A stretch of 16,471 nt of DNA from Legionella sp. (GTDB lineage Bacteria > Pseudomonadota > Gammaproteobacteria > Legionellales > Legionellaceae), in NCBI GenBank assembly GCA_004297865.1, contig SCSO01000396.1:1-16471 (forward strand). The letters run 5' to 3'. The notes beneath the pieces are model-generated. The model was not told where the DNA came from, did no database searches, and saw only the letters and a list, made by a program, of their open reading frames with translations. Both the position numbers and the translations under genes were made by a program. Below are positions 1 through 8,045 of this stretch, piece by piece. Numbering within the stretch: position 1 is the first letter of the stretch; the number at the start of each line of letters is the position of its first letter.

Positions 1-504
1 CATAGCAATAACCACGCGCTGTTTTTGCCCACCTGAAAGTTGATGCGGGTATTGATTAATTTTTATCTCTGGGCGAGGCATTTCGACTTCTTTTAATAGG
101 GCAATTAAAGCCTCTCTACGCTCCGCATGAGAATAGTCATGATGTCTGATAAGAATCTCACTGATTTGCTCACCTATAGTCATTACGGGGTTTAAAGCGG
201 TCATAGGTTCTTGGAAGATCATCGCCATTCTACGACCACGCAATTGTCGCATCATGTTTTCTGGCAAATTTAAAATATCCACCCCGTCGAGATTCACTTC
301 ACTGGCCAAACCATACACTCCAGACTTAGGGAGCAAACGCATTAAAGCGAGAGAAGTTAAGGATTTCCCACAGCCCGACTCCCCTAATAAAACTAAAGTT
401 TCCCCAGGATAAAGGTTAAAACTGACGTTATCTAAGGCAGAAATGGTTTTATTAGCGCTTTGAAAGGCTACTGAAAGTTGCGAAATTGCGACAGAATTTT
501 TCAT
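1..504 (-). CDS. ABC transporter ATP-binding protein, peptide/nickel type (partial, 3' end outside window)
   Basis: The first 168 residues of an ATPase that would power an oligopeptide, dipeptide or glutathione-type importer at the inner membrane. Visible motifs are Walker A GESGCGKS (residues 41-48), the Q-loop in MIFQEPMTALNP (Q98) and the ABC signature LSGGQKQR (156-163). The frame leaves the window before Walker B. The FQEPMTALNP and YPHQLSGG stretches are typical of the OppD/DppD/GsiA/YejF branch. The start is the ATG at 504, because an in-frame stop (523-525) lies just upstream and no other start intervenes; no clear Shine-Dalgarno precedes it. It is transcribed divergently from parE. 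Substrate cannot be assigned, and whether it is a single-domain ATPase or the first half of a tandem (GsiA/YejF-like) protein cannot be seen. Confidence 0.93.
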   Translation of the reverse strand, partial: MKNSVAISQLSVAFQSANKTISALDNVSFNLYPGETLVLLGESGCGKSLTSLALMRLLPKSGVYGLASEVNLDGVDILNLPENMMRQLRGRRMAMIFQEPMTALNPVMTIGEQISEILIRHHDYSHAERREALIALLKEVEMPRPEIKINQYPHQLSGGQKQRVVIAM

Positions 505-638
505 AAAATCGTTAAAAAATGGCTATGTCTCACTGTAACAAGACTTCTATCGCTCTGTCTAATACTCTGAATTTATTGAAATTTGTAGAATAATTTTTTT
601 CAATTCCCCCCTATCCCAACCCATTGATGAATGATGTA

Positions 639-647
639 TGCTAAAAT
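639..647 (+). promoter_or_regulatory. Extended -10 promoter for parE
   Basis: TGC-TAAAAT matches the extended -10 pattern TGnTATAAT with one mismatch. It lies 29 bp before the parE start. No -35 hexamer is found at normal spacing, which extended -10 promoters tolerate. Inferred from sequence only. Confidence 0.45.
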
Positions 648-676
648 ATACCTCTATTTATATTAAGTGATTAGCC

Positions 677-2557
677 ATGTCTGAATCTTACAATGCCGAA
701 GCGATTGAGGTCTTAAGTGGTCTTGAGCCGGTCCAAAGACGTCCCGGAATGTACACGGATACGACTCGTCCAAACCATTTGGCCCAAGAAGTTATCGATA
801 ATAGCGTCGATGAAGTCTTAGCGGGCTTTGCTAGCACTATTCTTGTCACTTTGCATGAAGATGGTTCTGTGGAAGTAGAAGACAATGGCCGCGGTATGCC
901 CGTAGATCTCCATCCCCAACTGGGATTAAGCGGAGTTGAAGTCATCATGACTCGCTTGCATGCAGGCGGGAAGTTCTCCGATAAAAACTATAATTTCTCT
1001 GGCGGTTTGCATGGAGTCGGTGTGTCGGTGGTCAACGCCTTATCCGACCGAGTGGATGTCACCATTAAACGCAATGGGATCATCTACCAAATGTCTTTTG
1101 CCAACGGCGATAAACTTTGCGAATTAAATGAAATTGGGGTCACCAAAAAGAAAGACACTGGAACTCTGATTCGTTTCTGGCCTAATGCTAAATATTTTGA
1201 TACCACCAAAATATCTGCCAAACATTTAGCACATGTCTTAAGAGCAAAAGCCGTTTTATGTTCGGGCTTATCCATGACCTTCGTTAATAAAATAAATAAT
1301 GAAGAGCAACATTGGTGTTACGAACATGGCTTAAGTGACTATCTCATGCAAACTCTACCTGCAGAGTATTTACCTGAAGAACCTTTCACTGGCGAATTTA
1401 AAAATGATGAAGCCACGGTGGATTGGGCTTTAGTGTGGTCAGAAGCGGCGAATAGCAGTTTAAATGAAAGCTATGTCAATTTGATACCTACTGTTCAGGG
1501 TGGTACCCACGTTAATGGTTTACGTTCCGGCTTATTTGAAGCCTTATCCGAATTTTGTGACTTACGTAATTTATTACCTCGCGGTGTTAAATTAACCGCT
1601 GATGATTTGTGGGAGCCCTGCCAATACGTGCTTTCAGTGAAGATGAAAGAACCACAATTCGCCGGACAAACCAAAGAACGTTTAAGTTCACGCCAAACTG
1701 CAGCTGTAGTGGCCAACGTTATCAAAGATGCGTTTTCTTTATGGCTTAACCAACATCGCAATCAGGGTGAAGCAATTGCTGCTTTAGCCATTGATAGAGC
1801 GCAAAAACGTTTAAAACAAGCCAAGCAAGTGGCACGTAAACGTGTTAGTCAAGGACCTGCCCTACCTGGAAAATTAGCTGATTGCTTGCAAACTGATTTA
1901 AGCCAAGCTGAATTATTTTTAGTGGAAGGGGATTCTGCAGGAGGCTCTGCCAAACAAGCGCGGAATAAAGATTTCCAAGCTATTTTGCCTTTACGTGGAA
2001 AGATTTTAAATACTTGGGAAGTCGACTCCTCGCAAGTGCTGGCTTCTCAGGAAATTCATGATATTTCAGTTGCCATTGGCGTCGATCCCGGCAACGAGGA
2101 TCTCAGCGGTTTACGCTATGGGAAAATATGCATACTTGCGGACGCGGACTCTGATGGTGCACACATTGCCACCTTGATTTGTGCGCTCTTTGTAAAACAT
2201 TTTAAACCTCTAGTTAAAGCCGGCCATGTCTTTGTAGCCATGCCGCCACTTTATCGTATTGATGCGGGTAAAATTGTGCATTATGCCTTAGATGATGAAG
2301 AAAAATTGCGCATTACCGCCCATTTACAACAAACGAGCAAATCCAAAATTAACGTGCAACGTTTTAAAGGTTTGGGAGAAATGAACCCCATTCAATTGCG
2401 CGAAACCACAATGGATCCCAATACTCGTCGCCTAATTCAACTGACTTTAGAAGACGAACCCGGCACTGAAGCAACTATGGATATGATGTTGAATAAAAAA
2501 CGGGCTAATGACCGCAAAGCTTGGTTGGAAACCAAAGGTAATTTGGCTGAAGTTTAG
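677..2557 (+). CDS. parE: DNA topoisomerase IV subunit B
   Basis: ATPase subunit of topoisomerase IV, which with ParC decatenates daughter chromosomes. The 626 residues match ParE length (E. coli about 630) and lack the C-terminal insertion of about 170 residues found in many proteobacterial GyrB. Visible motifs are the GHKL ATPase glutamate in QEVIDN (E38), DNGRGMP (69-75), the ATP lid GGLHGVG (109-115), the QTK loop (331-333), and the Toprim metal site EGDSAGG (417-423) with DADSDG (489-494). The sequence around PLRGKILNTWEVDSSQVLASQ and NVQRFKGLGEMNP is diagnostic of ParE rather than GyrB. A weak AAGTGA ribosome site (665-670) precedes the ATG. parC is not adjacent. No intrinsic terminator is seen apart from the palindromic repeat downstream. 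Confidence 0.98.
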   Translation: MSESYNAEAIEVLSGLEPVQRRPGMYTDTTRPNHLAQEVIDNSVDEVLAGFASTILVTLHEDGSVEVEDNGRGMPVDLHPQLGLSGVEVIMTRLHAGGKFSDKNYNFSGGLHGVGVSVVNALSDRVDVTIKRNGIIYQMSFANGDKLCELNEIGVTKKKDTGTLIRFWPNAKYFDTTKISAKHLAHVLRAKAVLCSGLSMTFVNKINNEEQHWCYEHGLSDYLMQTLPAEYLPEEPFTGEFKNDEATVDWALVWSEAANSSLNESYVNLIPTVQGGTHVNGLRSGLFEALSEFCDLRNLLPRGVKLTADDLWEPCQYVLSVKMKEPQFAGQTKERLSSRQTAAVVANVIKDAFSLWLNQHRNQGEAIAALAIDRAQKRLKQAKQVARKRVSQGPALPGKLADCLQTDLSQAELFLVEGDSAGGSAKQARNKDFQAILPLRGKILNTWEVDSSQVLASQEIHDISVAIGVDPGNEDLSGLRYGKICILADADSDGAHIATLICALFVKHFKPLVKAGHVFVAMPPLYRIDAGKIVHYALDDEEKLRITAHLQQTSKSKINVQRFKGLGEMNPIQLRETTMDPNTRRLIQLTLEDEPGTEATMDMMLNKKRANDRKAWLETKGNLAEV

Positions 2558-2584
2558 TAGCAAACTGTCTTGAATCAAAAAGTC

Positions 2585-2659
2585 GTAGGTTGGGTCATGA
2601 CCCAACATTACCATTTATCTTCGCTCAAGATTTTTTTGTTGGGTCATGACCCAACCTAC
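2585..2659. repeat. Nested palindromic repeat (two 22-bp arms, each holding an 18-bp palindrome)
   Basis: Two perfectly complementary 22-bp arms (2585-2606 and 2638-2659) begin and end with GTAGG and CCTAC. Each arm also contains a perfect 18-bp palindrome, GTTGGGTCATGACCCAAC (2589-2606 and 2638-2655). The 31-bp spacer is AT-rich with a T7 run. The unit can therefore fold as one long hairpin or as two small ones. It lies in the parE to TPR-gene gap and resembles REP/MITE-type intergenic repeats. Decayed relatives occur near 5.8 and 12.7 kb in this window. Confidence 0.85.
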
Positions 2660-2667
2660 ATAAAACA

Positions 2668-2695
2668 TTGGTAATTTCCTCATATTTGATATAAA
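2668..2695 (+). promoter_or_regulatory. Promoter for the TPR/Sel1 gene
   Basis: TTGGTA (2668-2673), a 16-bp spacer and TATAAA (2690-2695), the latter preceded by TGA to give an extended -10. It lies 33 bp upstream of the start codon and just after the palindromic repeat. Prediction from consensus only. Confidence 0.5.
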
Positions 2696-2728
2696 ATTGT
2701 CCACTTTGGATTATTAAAGAGAAATTAC

Positions 2729-3397
2729 ATGTCTTTATTACGCAAAACCAATATTTTTATTATTGTCCTTCTTTGTTTCTTAAATCTCGGATTTCATTTT
2801 TTTCAATCTTTTTTGCAACAGCAACCTAAGATGATTTCCGCACAAACCACTCAACATGAACCGAGTTTATCCCCATTTGAATTATCGCAGATTTCTCTCA
2901 AAAACGGCTTACAGCAAAAAGCGCTAGAAGTGTATAAAAAGGTTCAATCCGGTTTCAGCGATTTCAAAATAGCGGAAAAGCATATGGATAAAAATCAATA
3001 CACTCAGGCAATTCAGTATTATCAACTTGCCTTGAAAAAACTCGAAGGCAATGCCTCAAGCACTCGCGATAAAGCGCTCAATAATTTAGGCCTAGCTTAT
3101 ATTCATAAAAAAATGTACAAACAAGCCGTGCCGTGTTTCCAACAACTAGCCGAACGCAAAAATGCCTTAGCCCAATTAAATCTCGCGACCATGTATGAAC
3201 AAGGTCAAGGTGTGCGTTTAGATAGAAAGAAGGCCTATGCCTGGGCGAGTTTAGCCATTAAAAACGGCTTACCTACCCGCGAGCAATTACTTGCTGCGCA
3301 TCAAATAAAAAATACGCAAGCCTATTGGCTCACTCGCCAGGATAGAACTGGAAGAGAATTTTTCTTAGCGCAAAAATTGACGCGAGACTACGCTTAA
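2729..3397 (+). CDS. Membrane-anchored TPR/Sel1-repeat protein of unknown function
   Basis: A 222-residue protein with a hydrophobic N-terminal segment (about residues 8-27) that looks like a signal anchor or an uncleaved signal peptide, so the rest is probably periplasmic. Residues about 80-140 carry helix pairs of TPR type (AIQYYQLALKKLEG, then KALNNLGLAYIHKKMYKQAV). Residues about 146-180 form a Sel1-like repeat (LNLATMYEQGQGV, then KAYAWASLAIKNG). Such repeats mediate protein-protein contacts; the partner cannot be deduced. AAAGAGA (2716-2722) is a plausible ribosome site before the ATG. It is monocistronic and converges on the membrane/spermidine-synthase gene, with the inverted-repeat element between them. 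Confidence 0.8.
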   Translation: MSLLRKTNIFIIVLLCFLNLGFHFFQSFLQQQPKMISAQTTQHEPSLSPFELSQISLKNGLQQKALEVYKKVQSGFSDFKIAEKHMDKNQYTQAIQYYQLALKKLEGNASSTRDKALNNLGLAYIHKKMYKQAVPCFQQLAERKNALAQLNLATMYEQGQGVRLDRKKAYAWASLAIKNGLPTREQLLAAHQIKNTQAYWLTRQDRTGREFFLAQKLTRDYA

Positions 3398-3403
3398 TAA
3401 AAC

Positions 3404-3493
3404 CTAGGGTGTGTTGACAATTCATCATCAGAAGCCTGACGTCCCGCGAACAAGTCGCGGGACGTAGGAATATGAATTGTGAACACACCCTAG
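3404..3493. mobile_element. MITE-like element with IS630-type ends, enclosing a GC-rich hairpin
   Basis: Outer 22-bp inverted arms (3404-3425 and 3472-3493) differ at one position. Excluding the flanking CTA and TAG, the 19-bp terminal repeat is GGGTGTGTTGACAATTCAT, and the 84-bp body (3407-3490) is bracketed by TA within C-TA...TA-G. IS630/Tc1-mariner transposases duplicate TA and often choose CTAG, so the ends fit a non-autonomous derivative. Inside is a second perfect 11-bp stem, ACGTCCCGCGA/TCGCGGGACGT (3439-3449 and 3455-3465), with a 5-nt loop. There is no coding capacity. It lies between two convergent stop codons and may also end transcription from both sides. Confidence 0.7.
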
Positions 3494-3494
3494 T

Positions 3495-5609
3495 TCACCA
3501 ATTCATTAAAGGGACAATATTCGAGTAATCATCCGTCCATAAAAAAGGCTCTTCTTTTTCCATAAAGTGCCAGCCTTGCTTAGCCATTAATTGAAAAGCT
3601 AAATCCTCATCAGTCGTTAAAATAGCCCATTCGGAACTAAATTGTCCTAATTTAGGATCTCCTTGATGGGCTAAGTAGAGCACAATCTCGTTTAAAGAGC
3701 GGCCGATAGCTGTAAGAACGGGAAGTAATTTAACATGACGATTGCTGATATTAACTAAGATCACCCCTTTGGGTTTTAACTTATTTTTATACAAAATAAA
3801 AGCCTCTAAAGTCATCAAATGGACCGGAATCGCATCGGAATTAAAAGCGTCAAGAATAATTAAATTCTGCGAATGTTTGGGTAATTCGGCAATGGCTAAT
3901 CGCCCATCATTCTTTATGAGTTTAAGTTTAGGTGAACAATCTCGTAAATAGGTAAAAAGATTGCTGTTTTTAGCCAAATCTATCATTTGCTGATCGATTT
4001 CAATGACTGTTAATTCATCCGTCTCGCGATGCTGGCATACCATGGTCCCCGCTCCCAAACCGATAATGGTTACCGACAAGGATGATGCTTTCTTTTGTAA
4101 TAAATGAATCACTTCTTCTAATGCACCATAGTAGGAAGTAAAGCCAGCGATTGGTTTTTTTTCATTGACCACTTGTAAACCATGAATCGTAGAATGACTA
4201 ATCAATACATGCACCCCGTCTTTTTCTTTTACTTGTTTCACTCCATAAAAATTACGTTGTTGTAAGAGCACATTTTCTTTTTGAAATAAGGGAGAATAAA
4301 TAAAGACAAAAAGAATAGCCATGGATAAAAAGCGATTCAAATTACTTTGCATAAAGATCACCAAAATAGCCACAATCATAGTGGCCGCAATTTGGAAAGG
4401 GGTTAAATTTTTAAATACAAAGAATTGAGGAAAATAGTATTGCAAAAGAATCAAACCTAATACGACCGCAGGTGACCACCAACCTTTGGTTAATTTAATT
4501 TTAGGTAAGGCAAATAAACTCAATAAGATAGCAATAGGATATTCATAGATATCATTAAACCAATGAGGAGCTAATAAACCATTAAATACTCCTGCCAAGG
4601 CCCCGCCTAGTGATAAACAGAAATAAAATACGGGTAAAAATTTTGCCGGTGGTCGTTTCAAATATAATTCACCATGGCACAGTAAGGCTAAAACAAAAAA
4701 ACTTAACAAATTAAACAGGACCAATTGCCAAGCCTTGATTTGGTTTACTCCTAAGATGAAACAAAGCAGGGTAAACACTAGAAAGAATAAACTATTACGA
4801 ATCACCAAACCATGATCAATTAGGGGTTTTTTATTGAAGGCAATGATAAAAGTTAGTAAATACAGAGCCAGTGGTAAGACCCAAAATAAGGGAGTAGCTG
4901 CCACATCAGAGGTAATAAATAAGGTTACCCCTAACATCATACTGCAGGGAATAAAACTTAAAAAAATCCATAACAGCACATCAGGCCAAGACAATTTTTC
5001 TGTTGATTTTGTCGACTGTGCTAAGGGGTGAAAACGGTTGAGGAATAAAACGAGCGCTAGTAAAATTAAATAAGCGCCATAGCCTATGTTCCAAAGGTAA
5101 AATTGCTGTGATAAACCAATATAGCGCTCAAGACACCAGGGATAAAGCACTAAAGCCAATAGACTACCCGCATTACTTGCTACATATAAAAAATAAGGAT
5201 CACCTGAGTCCTTGGCAGTGGTGTGGCTGTATGCAAATTGTAATAAAGGTGCTGAAGCACCGATTACGAGTAAGGGTAATCCCAACTCCAAGAAAAGTGC
5301 ACAAAGAATATTCCATTCTGGTGCCCCTTCAGTGGCCACTGGTCGCAAAATCAAAGGAAGAGTAATTAAACTAAGCAGCACCAGAATACTGTGTATACTT
5401 CGCCAAAGAACGGGTTTGCTGGATTGACTTAATAACCACACGTAAGCATAAGCACTTAATAACAAGCATTGAAAAAACAGCATGCAAACAGTCCAGACAG
5501 CTGGTGTTCCTCCATAAATGGGAAGTAAGGTTTTAGCCACCATGGGTTGAATGCTAAATAATAGAAAGGCACTAAAAAAAAGAGTGATAGGAAATAAAAA
5601 ACGCAACAT
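3495..5609 (-). CDS. Integral membrane protein fused to a spermidine-synthase-like methyltransferase-fold domain
   Basis: A 704-residue two-part protein. Residues 1 to about 440 are a series of hydrophobic helices (a dozen or more) starting with the family signature SIQPMVAKTLLPIYGG. Residues about 450-704 have the Rossmann fold of spermidine synthases: GLGAGTM (517-523) for nucleotide/aminopropyl donor binding, VIEID (535-539), NDGR (567-570) and LDAFNSDAIPVHLMT (586-600). Homologues are usually annotated as fused MFS transporter/spermidine synthase, but their true reaction is not established, and polyamine synthesis should not be assumed. AAGGA (5617-5621) lies 7 nt before the ATG. It is monocistronic with its own promoter and a palindrome at the presumed transcription start. 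Confidence 0.82.
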   Translation of the reverse strand: MLRFLFPITLFFSAFLLFSIQPMVAKTLLPIYGGTPAVWTVCMLFFQCLLLSAYAYVWLLSQSSKPVLWRSIHSILVLLSLITLPLILRPVATEGAPEWNILCALFLELGLPLLVIGASAPLLQFAYSHTTAKDSGDPYFLYVASNAGSLLALVLYPWCLERYIGLSQQFYLWNIGYGAYLILLALVLFLNRFHPLAQSTKSTEKLSWPDVLLWIFLSFIPCSMMLGVTLFITSDVAATPLFWVLPLALYLLTFIIAFNKKPLIDHGLVIRNSLFFLVFTLLCFILGVNQIKAWQLVLFNLLSFFVLALLCHGELYLKRPPAKFLPVFYFCLSLGGALAGVFNGLLAPHWFNDIYEYPIAILLSLFALPKIKLTKGWWSPAVVLGLILLQYYFPQFFVFKNLTPFQIAATMIVAILVIFMQSNLNRFLSMAILFVFIYSPLFQKENVLLQQRNFYGVKQVKEKDGVHVLISHSTIHGLQVVNEKKPIAGFTSYYGALEEVIHLLQKKASSLSVTIIGLGAGTMVCQHRETDELTVIEIDQQMIDLAKNSNLFTYLRDCSPKLKLIKNDGRLAIAELPKHSQNLIILDAFNSDAIPVHLMTLEAFILYKNKLKPKGVILVNISNRHVKLLPVLTAIGRSLNEIVLYLAHQGDPKLGQFSSEWAILTTDEDLAFQLMAKQGWHFMEKEEPFLWTDDYSNIVPLMNW

Positions 5610-5635
5610 GAATCAATCCTTGATGTGCAGGCTAA

Positions 5636-5652
5636 AATGTTTGGGAAACATT
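5636..5652. promoter_or_regulatory. Candidate operator palindrome
   Basis: Perfect inverted repeat AATGTTT-GGG-AAACATT overlapping the edge of the predicted -10 and covering the likely transcription start of the downstream minus-strand gene. The position suits a repressor site. No regulator is identified. Confidence 0.4.
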
Positions 5653-5679
5653 GTACGTGGGATTGAAGGGTTGTTGCAA
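5650..5679 (-). promoter_or_regulatory. Promoter for the membrane/spermidine-synthase-like gene
   Basis: Read on the minus strand: TTGCAA (5674-5679), an 18-bp spacer and TACAAT (5650-5655), about 40 bp upstream of the start codon. Good consensus match at both hexamers; inferred from sequence. Confidence 0.5.
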
Positions 5680-5750
5680 ATAATAAGAGCTGAATACAAA
5701 GGCAAAAAGACGTAGAGACGAAGTCGTAATACAGGAACTAACACCATGAA

Positions 5751-5822
5751 CGTGCCCAGTATTTATAAAGACAGGCACGGGCACGAAAAAAGTCGTAGTC
5801 GTAGACTGGCCCGTGACCCAAC
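5751..5822. repeat. Degenerate palindromic repeat cluster
   Basis: CGTGCCC (5751-5757) and GGGCACG (5779-5785) form an inverted pair with a 21-nt loop. Directly after it, AAAAGTCGTAG followed by a decayed version of the palindrome found after parE ends in GTGACCCAACAA (up to about 5822). The AAAAGTCGTAG context is shared with the left flank of the parE repeat, supporting common origin. It lies just downstream of the dps stop. Confidence 0.5.
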
Positions 5823-5829
5823 AAACATT

Positions 5830-6267
5830 CTATTGAATTCGAGAAGCTTCCAACATCCAATGCGCTTTCTGATGTGAGGCAATCTGATCACTTAATAAGG
5901 TAATAGTACCCTCATCATTATTATCTTGCGCAATTTTCACTGCTTTATTCAAATCATTCACTAAAATAGTATGATCGTTCGCCAATTCAATGACCATTTC
6001 ATTAGCATCTAAACTGGAATCACCTTCTTTCACCGTTTTAAGTTTCATAAATTCGGCAAAAGTAGCAGGGGCTTTGTGTCCAAGAATAAGAATCCGTTCA
6101 GCAATCTTATCAACGGCGTCAGCCAATTCCCTATATTGCATTTCAAATAATTCATGCAAGGTTTTAAATTGAGGTCCTTTCACATGCCAATGATAGTTTT
6201 GCGTTTTAAGATATAAAGCATAAGTATCCGCTAGAATTATATCTAATTTCTTAATCATTGAGCTCAT
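5830..6267 (-). CDS. dps: Dps-family miniferritin (DNA-binding/iron-storage stress protein)
   Basis: A 145-residue ferritin-like four-helix protein. Dps dodecamers oxidise Fe(II) with hydrogen peroxide and store the iron, protecting DNA. The inter-subunit ferroxidase residues can be aligned by eye with E. coli Dps: H26 in NYHWHVKG, H38 and E42 in LHELFEMQY, and D53 and E57 in DKIAERI. Compared with E. coli Dps (167 residues) the Lys-rich N-terminal tail used for DNA binding is almost absent (MSSMIKK), so direct DNA binding is doubtful. A strong AAGGAG site (6273-6278) sits 5 nt before the ATG, which fixes the start. It follows the groL terminator on the same strand and is probably transcribed separately. 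Confidence 0.93.
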   Translation of the reverse strand: MSSMIKKLDIILADTYALYLKTQNYHWHVKGPQFKTLHELFEMQYRELADAVDKIAERILILGHKAPATFAEFMKLKTVKEGDSSLDANEMVIELANDHTILVNDLNKAVKIAQDNNDEGTITLLSDQIASHQKAHWMLEASRIQ

Positions 6268-6320
6268 AACGACTCCTTCAAATATTCCTCTCTAATTAAT
6301 AAGCATAGTACAGTTTGCAT

Positions 6321-6348
6321 AAAAAAACCCGCCAAAAGGCGGGTTTTT
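6321..6348 (-). terminator. Intrinsic terminator of the groES-groL operon
   Basis: Stem AAACCCGCC (6325-6333)/GGCGGGTTT (6338-6346) with a 4-nt loop. On the minus strand it ends in a run of seven T. It lies 24 bp beyond the groL stop codon and separates groEL transcription from dps. Confidence 0.92.
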
Positions 6349-6371
6349 AAGGGGGAAAGGAACTAAGGGGC

Positions 6372-8018
6372 TTACATCATGCCGCCCATGCCTCCCATTC
6401 CACCCATACCGCCCATGCCGCCCATATCACCGGCACTTTCTTCTTTAGGTAGATCAGCAACCATGCACTCAGTGGTTAACATTAAGCTAGCTACAGAAGC
6501 CGCATTTTGTAATGCCATACGAGTTACTTTAGTAGGATCAAGAATACCCATCTCTACCATATCACCGTATTCGCCAGTCGCAGCATTGAAACCATAGTTA
6601 TCTTTGTTTTCAGCAACTTTATTAACAACTACAGAAGACTCGTAACCCGCGTTAGCCACGATCTGACGCATTGGCGCTTCAATCGCACGACGTAAAATGT
6701 TGATACCCATATTTTGGTCGTCGTTGTCACCTTTTAAGGAGTCTAAGGCTTTTTGTGCACGAATTAATGCAACACCACCACCCGCAACAATACCTTCTTC
6801 GACAGCAGCACGAGTTGCATGCAATGCGTCTTCTACACGAGCTTTTTTCTCTTTCATTTCGATTTCAGTGGCTGCGCCTACTTTAATCACTGCAACACCA
6901 CCAGCTAATTTAGCAACACGCTCTTGTAATTTCTCACGATCGTAATCAGAAGAAGTTTCTTCCATTTGCGCACGGATTTGGTTAATACGAGCAGTAATTT
7001 CAGCAGCTTTTCCTTCACCATCAATGATAGTGCAGTTTTCTTTAGTCACTACGATGCGTTTCGCAGTTCCCAAGTCTTCTAAAGTTGCAGCTTCTAAGCT
7101 CTTGCCAATTTCTTCAGAAATCACTTGGCCACTGGTTAGAATAGCAATATCTTGTAACATGGCTTTACGACGATCACCAAAGCCTGGCGCTTTAACTGCG
7201 CATACTTTAACAATACCACGCATGTTGTTAACCACTAGAGTCGCTAAAGCTTCGCCTTCAACGTCTTCAGCAACGATCAATAAAGGACGGCCAGACTTAG
7301 CAACGCCTTCAAGAATCGCTAACATATCGCGAATACTAGAAATTTTCTTGTCAACTAAGAGGATAAAGGGATGCTCAAGTTCACAAGTCATGTTTTGTTG
7401 GTTGTTGATGAAGTATGGAGAAATGTATCCGCGGTCAAATTGCATTCCTTCAACTACAGATAATTCATTTTCTAGACTGTTACCGTCTTCAACTGTAATA
7501 ACGCCTTCTTTACCCACTTTTTCCATTGCTTCAGCAATGATAGAACCAATCGCTGTATCAGAGTTAGCAGAAATGGTACCTACTTGGGCAATCGCTTTGC
7601 CATCTTTGCAAGGCTTAGACATGCTTTGTAAGGTTTTGGTCACTACAGTCACTGCTTTATCAATACCGCGTTTTAAATCCATAGGATTCATGCCCGCAGC
7701 AACCGCTTTATTTCCTTCAACCAAAATTGAACAAGCTAAAACTGTAGCGGTAGTAGTACCATCCCCAGCAGTATCAGAAGTTCTAGATGCGGCTTCAATG
7801 ATCATGCCTACACCCATGTTTTCAAAATGGTCTTGTAATTGAATTTCTTTTGCAACCGAAACACCGTCTTTAGTAACAGTAGGTGAGCCGAAAGATTTTT
7901 GTAAAACCACGTTACGACCACTTGGTCCCATAGTTGCTTTTACAGCCTGAGTTAACTTAGTTACCCCAGCAATCATTTTTTGACGAGCATCTTCGCCATG
8001 AAGTATTTGTTTAGCCAT
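6372..8018 (-). CDS. groL: Chaperonin GroEL (60 kDa)
   Basis: A 548-residue chaperonin subunit, the same length as E. coli GroEL. It forms the 14-mer cytosolic folding chamber capped by GroES and driven by ATP. Visible are TMGPSGRNV (29-37), TKDG with D51, the nucleotide loop GDGTTT (85-90) and the apical and C-terminal equatorial signatures including ALHATRAAVEEGIVAGGG. The protein ends in the characteristic flexible GGM tail (four to five GGM repeats, about residues 531-548). A strong AAGGAG (8027-8032) lies 8 nt before the ATG. It is the second gene of the operon, 27 bp after groES, and shares its heat-shock promoter. In Legionella and Coxiella relatives GroEL is also surface-exposed or immunogenic; nothing in the sequence tests that here. 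Confidence 0.99.
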   Translation of the reverse strand: MAKQILHGEDARQKMIAGVTKLTQAVKATMGPSGRNVVLQKSFGSPTVTKDGVSVAKEIQLQDHFENMGVGMIIEAASRTSDTAGDGTTTATVLACSILVEGNKAVAAGMNPMDLKRGIDKAVTVVTKTLQSMSKPCKDGKAIAQVGTISANSDTAIGSIIAEAMEKVGKEGVITVEDGNSLENELSVVEGMQFDRGYISPYFINNQQNMTCELEHPFILLVDKKISSIRDMLAILEGVAKSGRPLLIVAEDVEGEALATLVVNNMRGIVKVCAVKAPGFGDRRKAMLQDIAILTSGQVISEEIGKSLEAATLEDLGTAKRIVVTKENCTIIDGEGKAAEITARINQIRAQMEETSSDYDREKLQERVAKLAGGVAVIKVGAATEIEMKEKKARVEDALHATRAAVEEGIVAGGGVALIRAQKALDSLKGDNDDQNMGINILRRAIEAPMRQIVANAGYESSVVVNKVAENKDNYGFNAATGEYGDMVEMGILDPTKVTRMALQNAASVASLMLTTECMVADLPKEESAGDMGGMGGMGGMGGMGGMM

Positions 8019-8045
8019 TATCCTATCTCCTTAACCAATCGTTAT

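Noticed and set aside
624..647. TTGATG (624-629) as the -35 of parE
   Set aside because: The spacing to TAAAAT is only 12 bp, too short; the extended -10 is kept without a -35.
677..2557. gyrB instead of parE
   Set aside because: The length of 626 residues, the absence of the GyrB insertion and ParE-specific sequence around the Toprim domain argue for ParE.
7024..7842. A 272-codon open frame on the plus strand
   Set aside because: It is wholly antisense to groL, whose protein is unmistakable, and has no ribosome site or recognisable protein. Long antisense frames are common opposite conserved, codon-biased genes.
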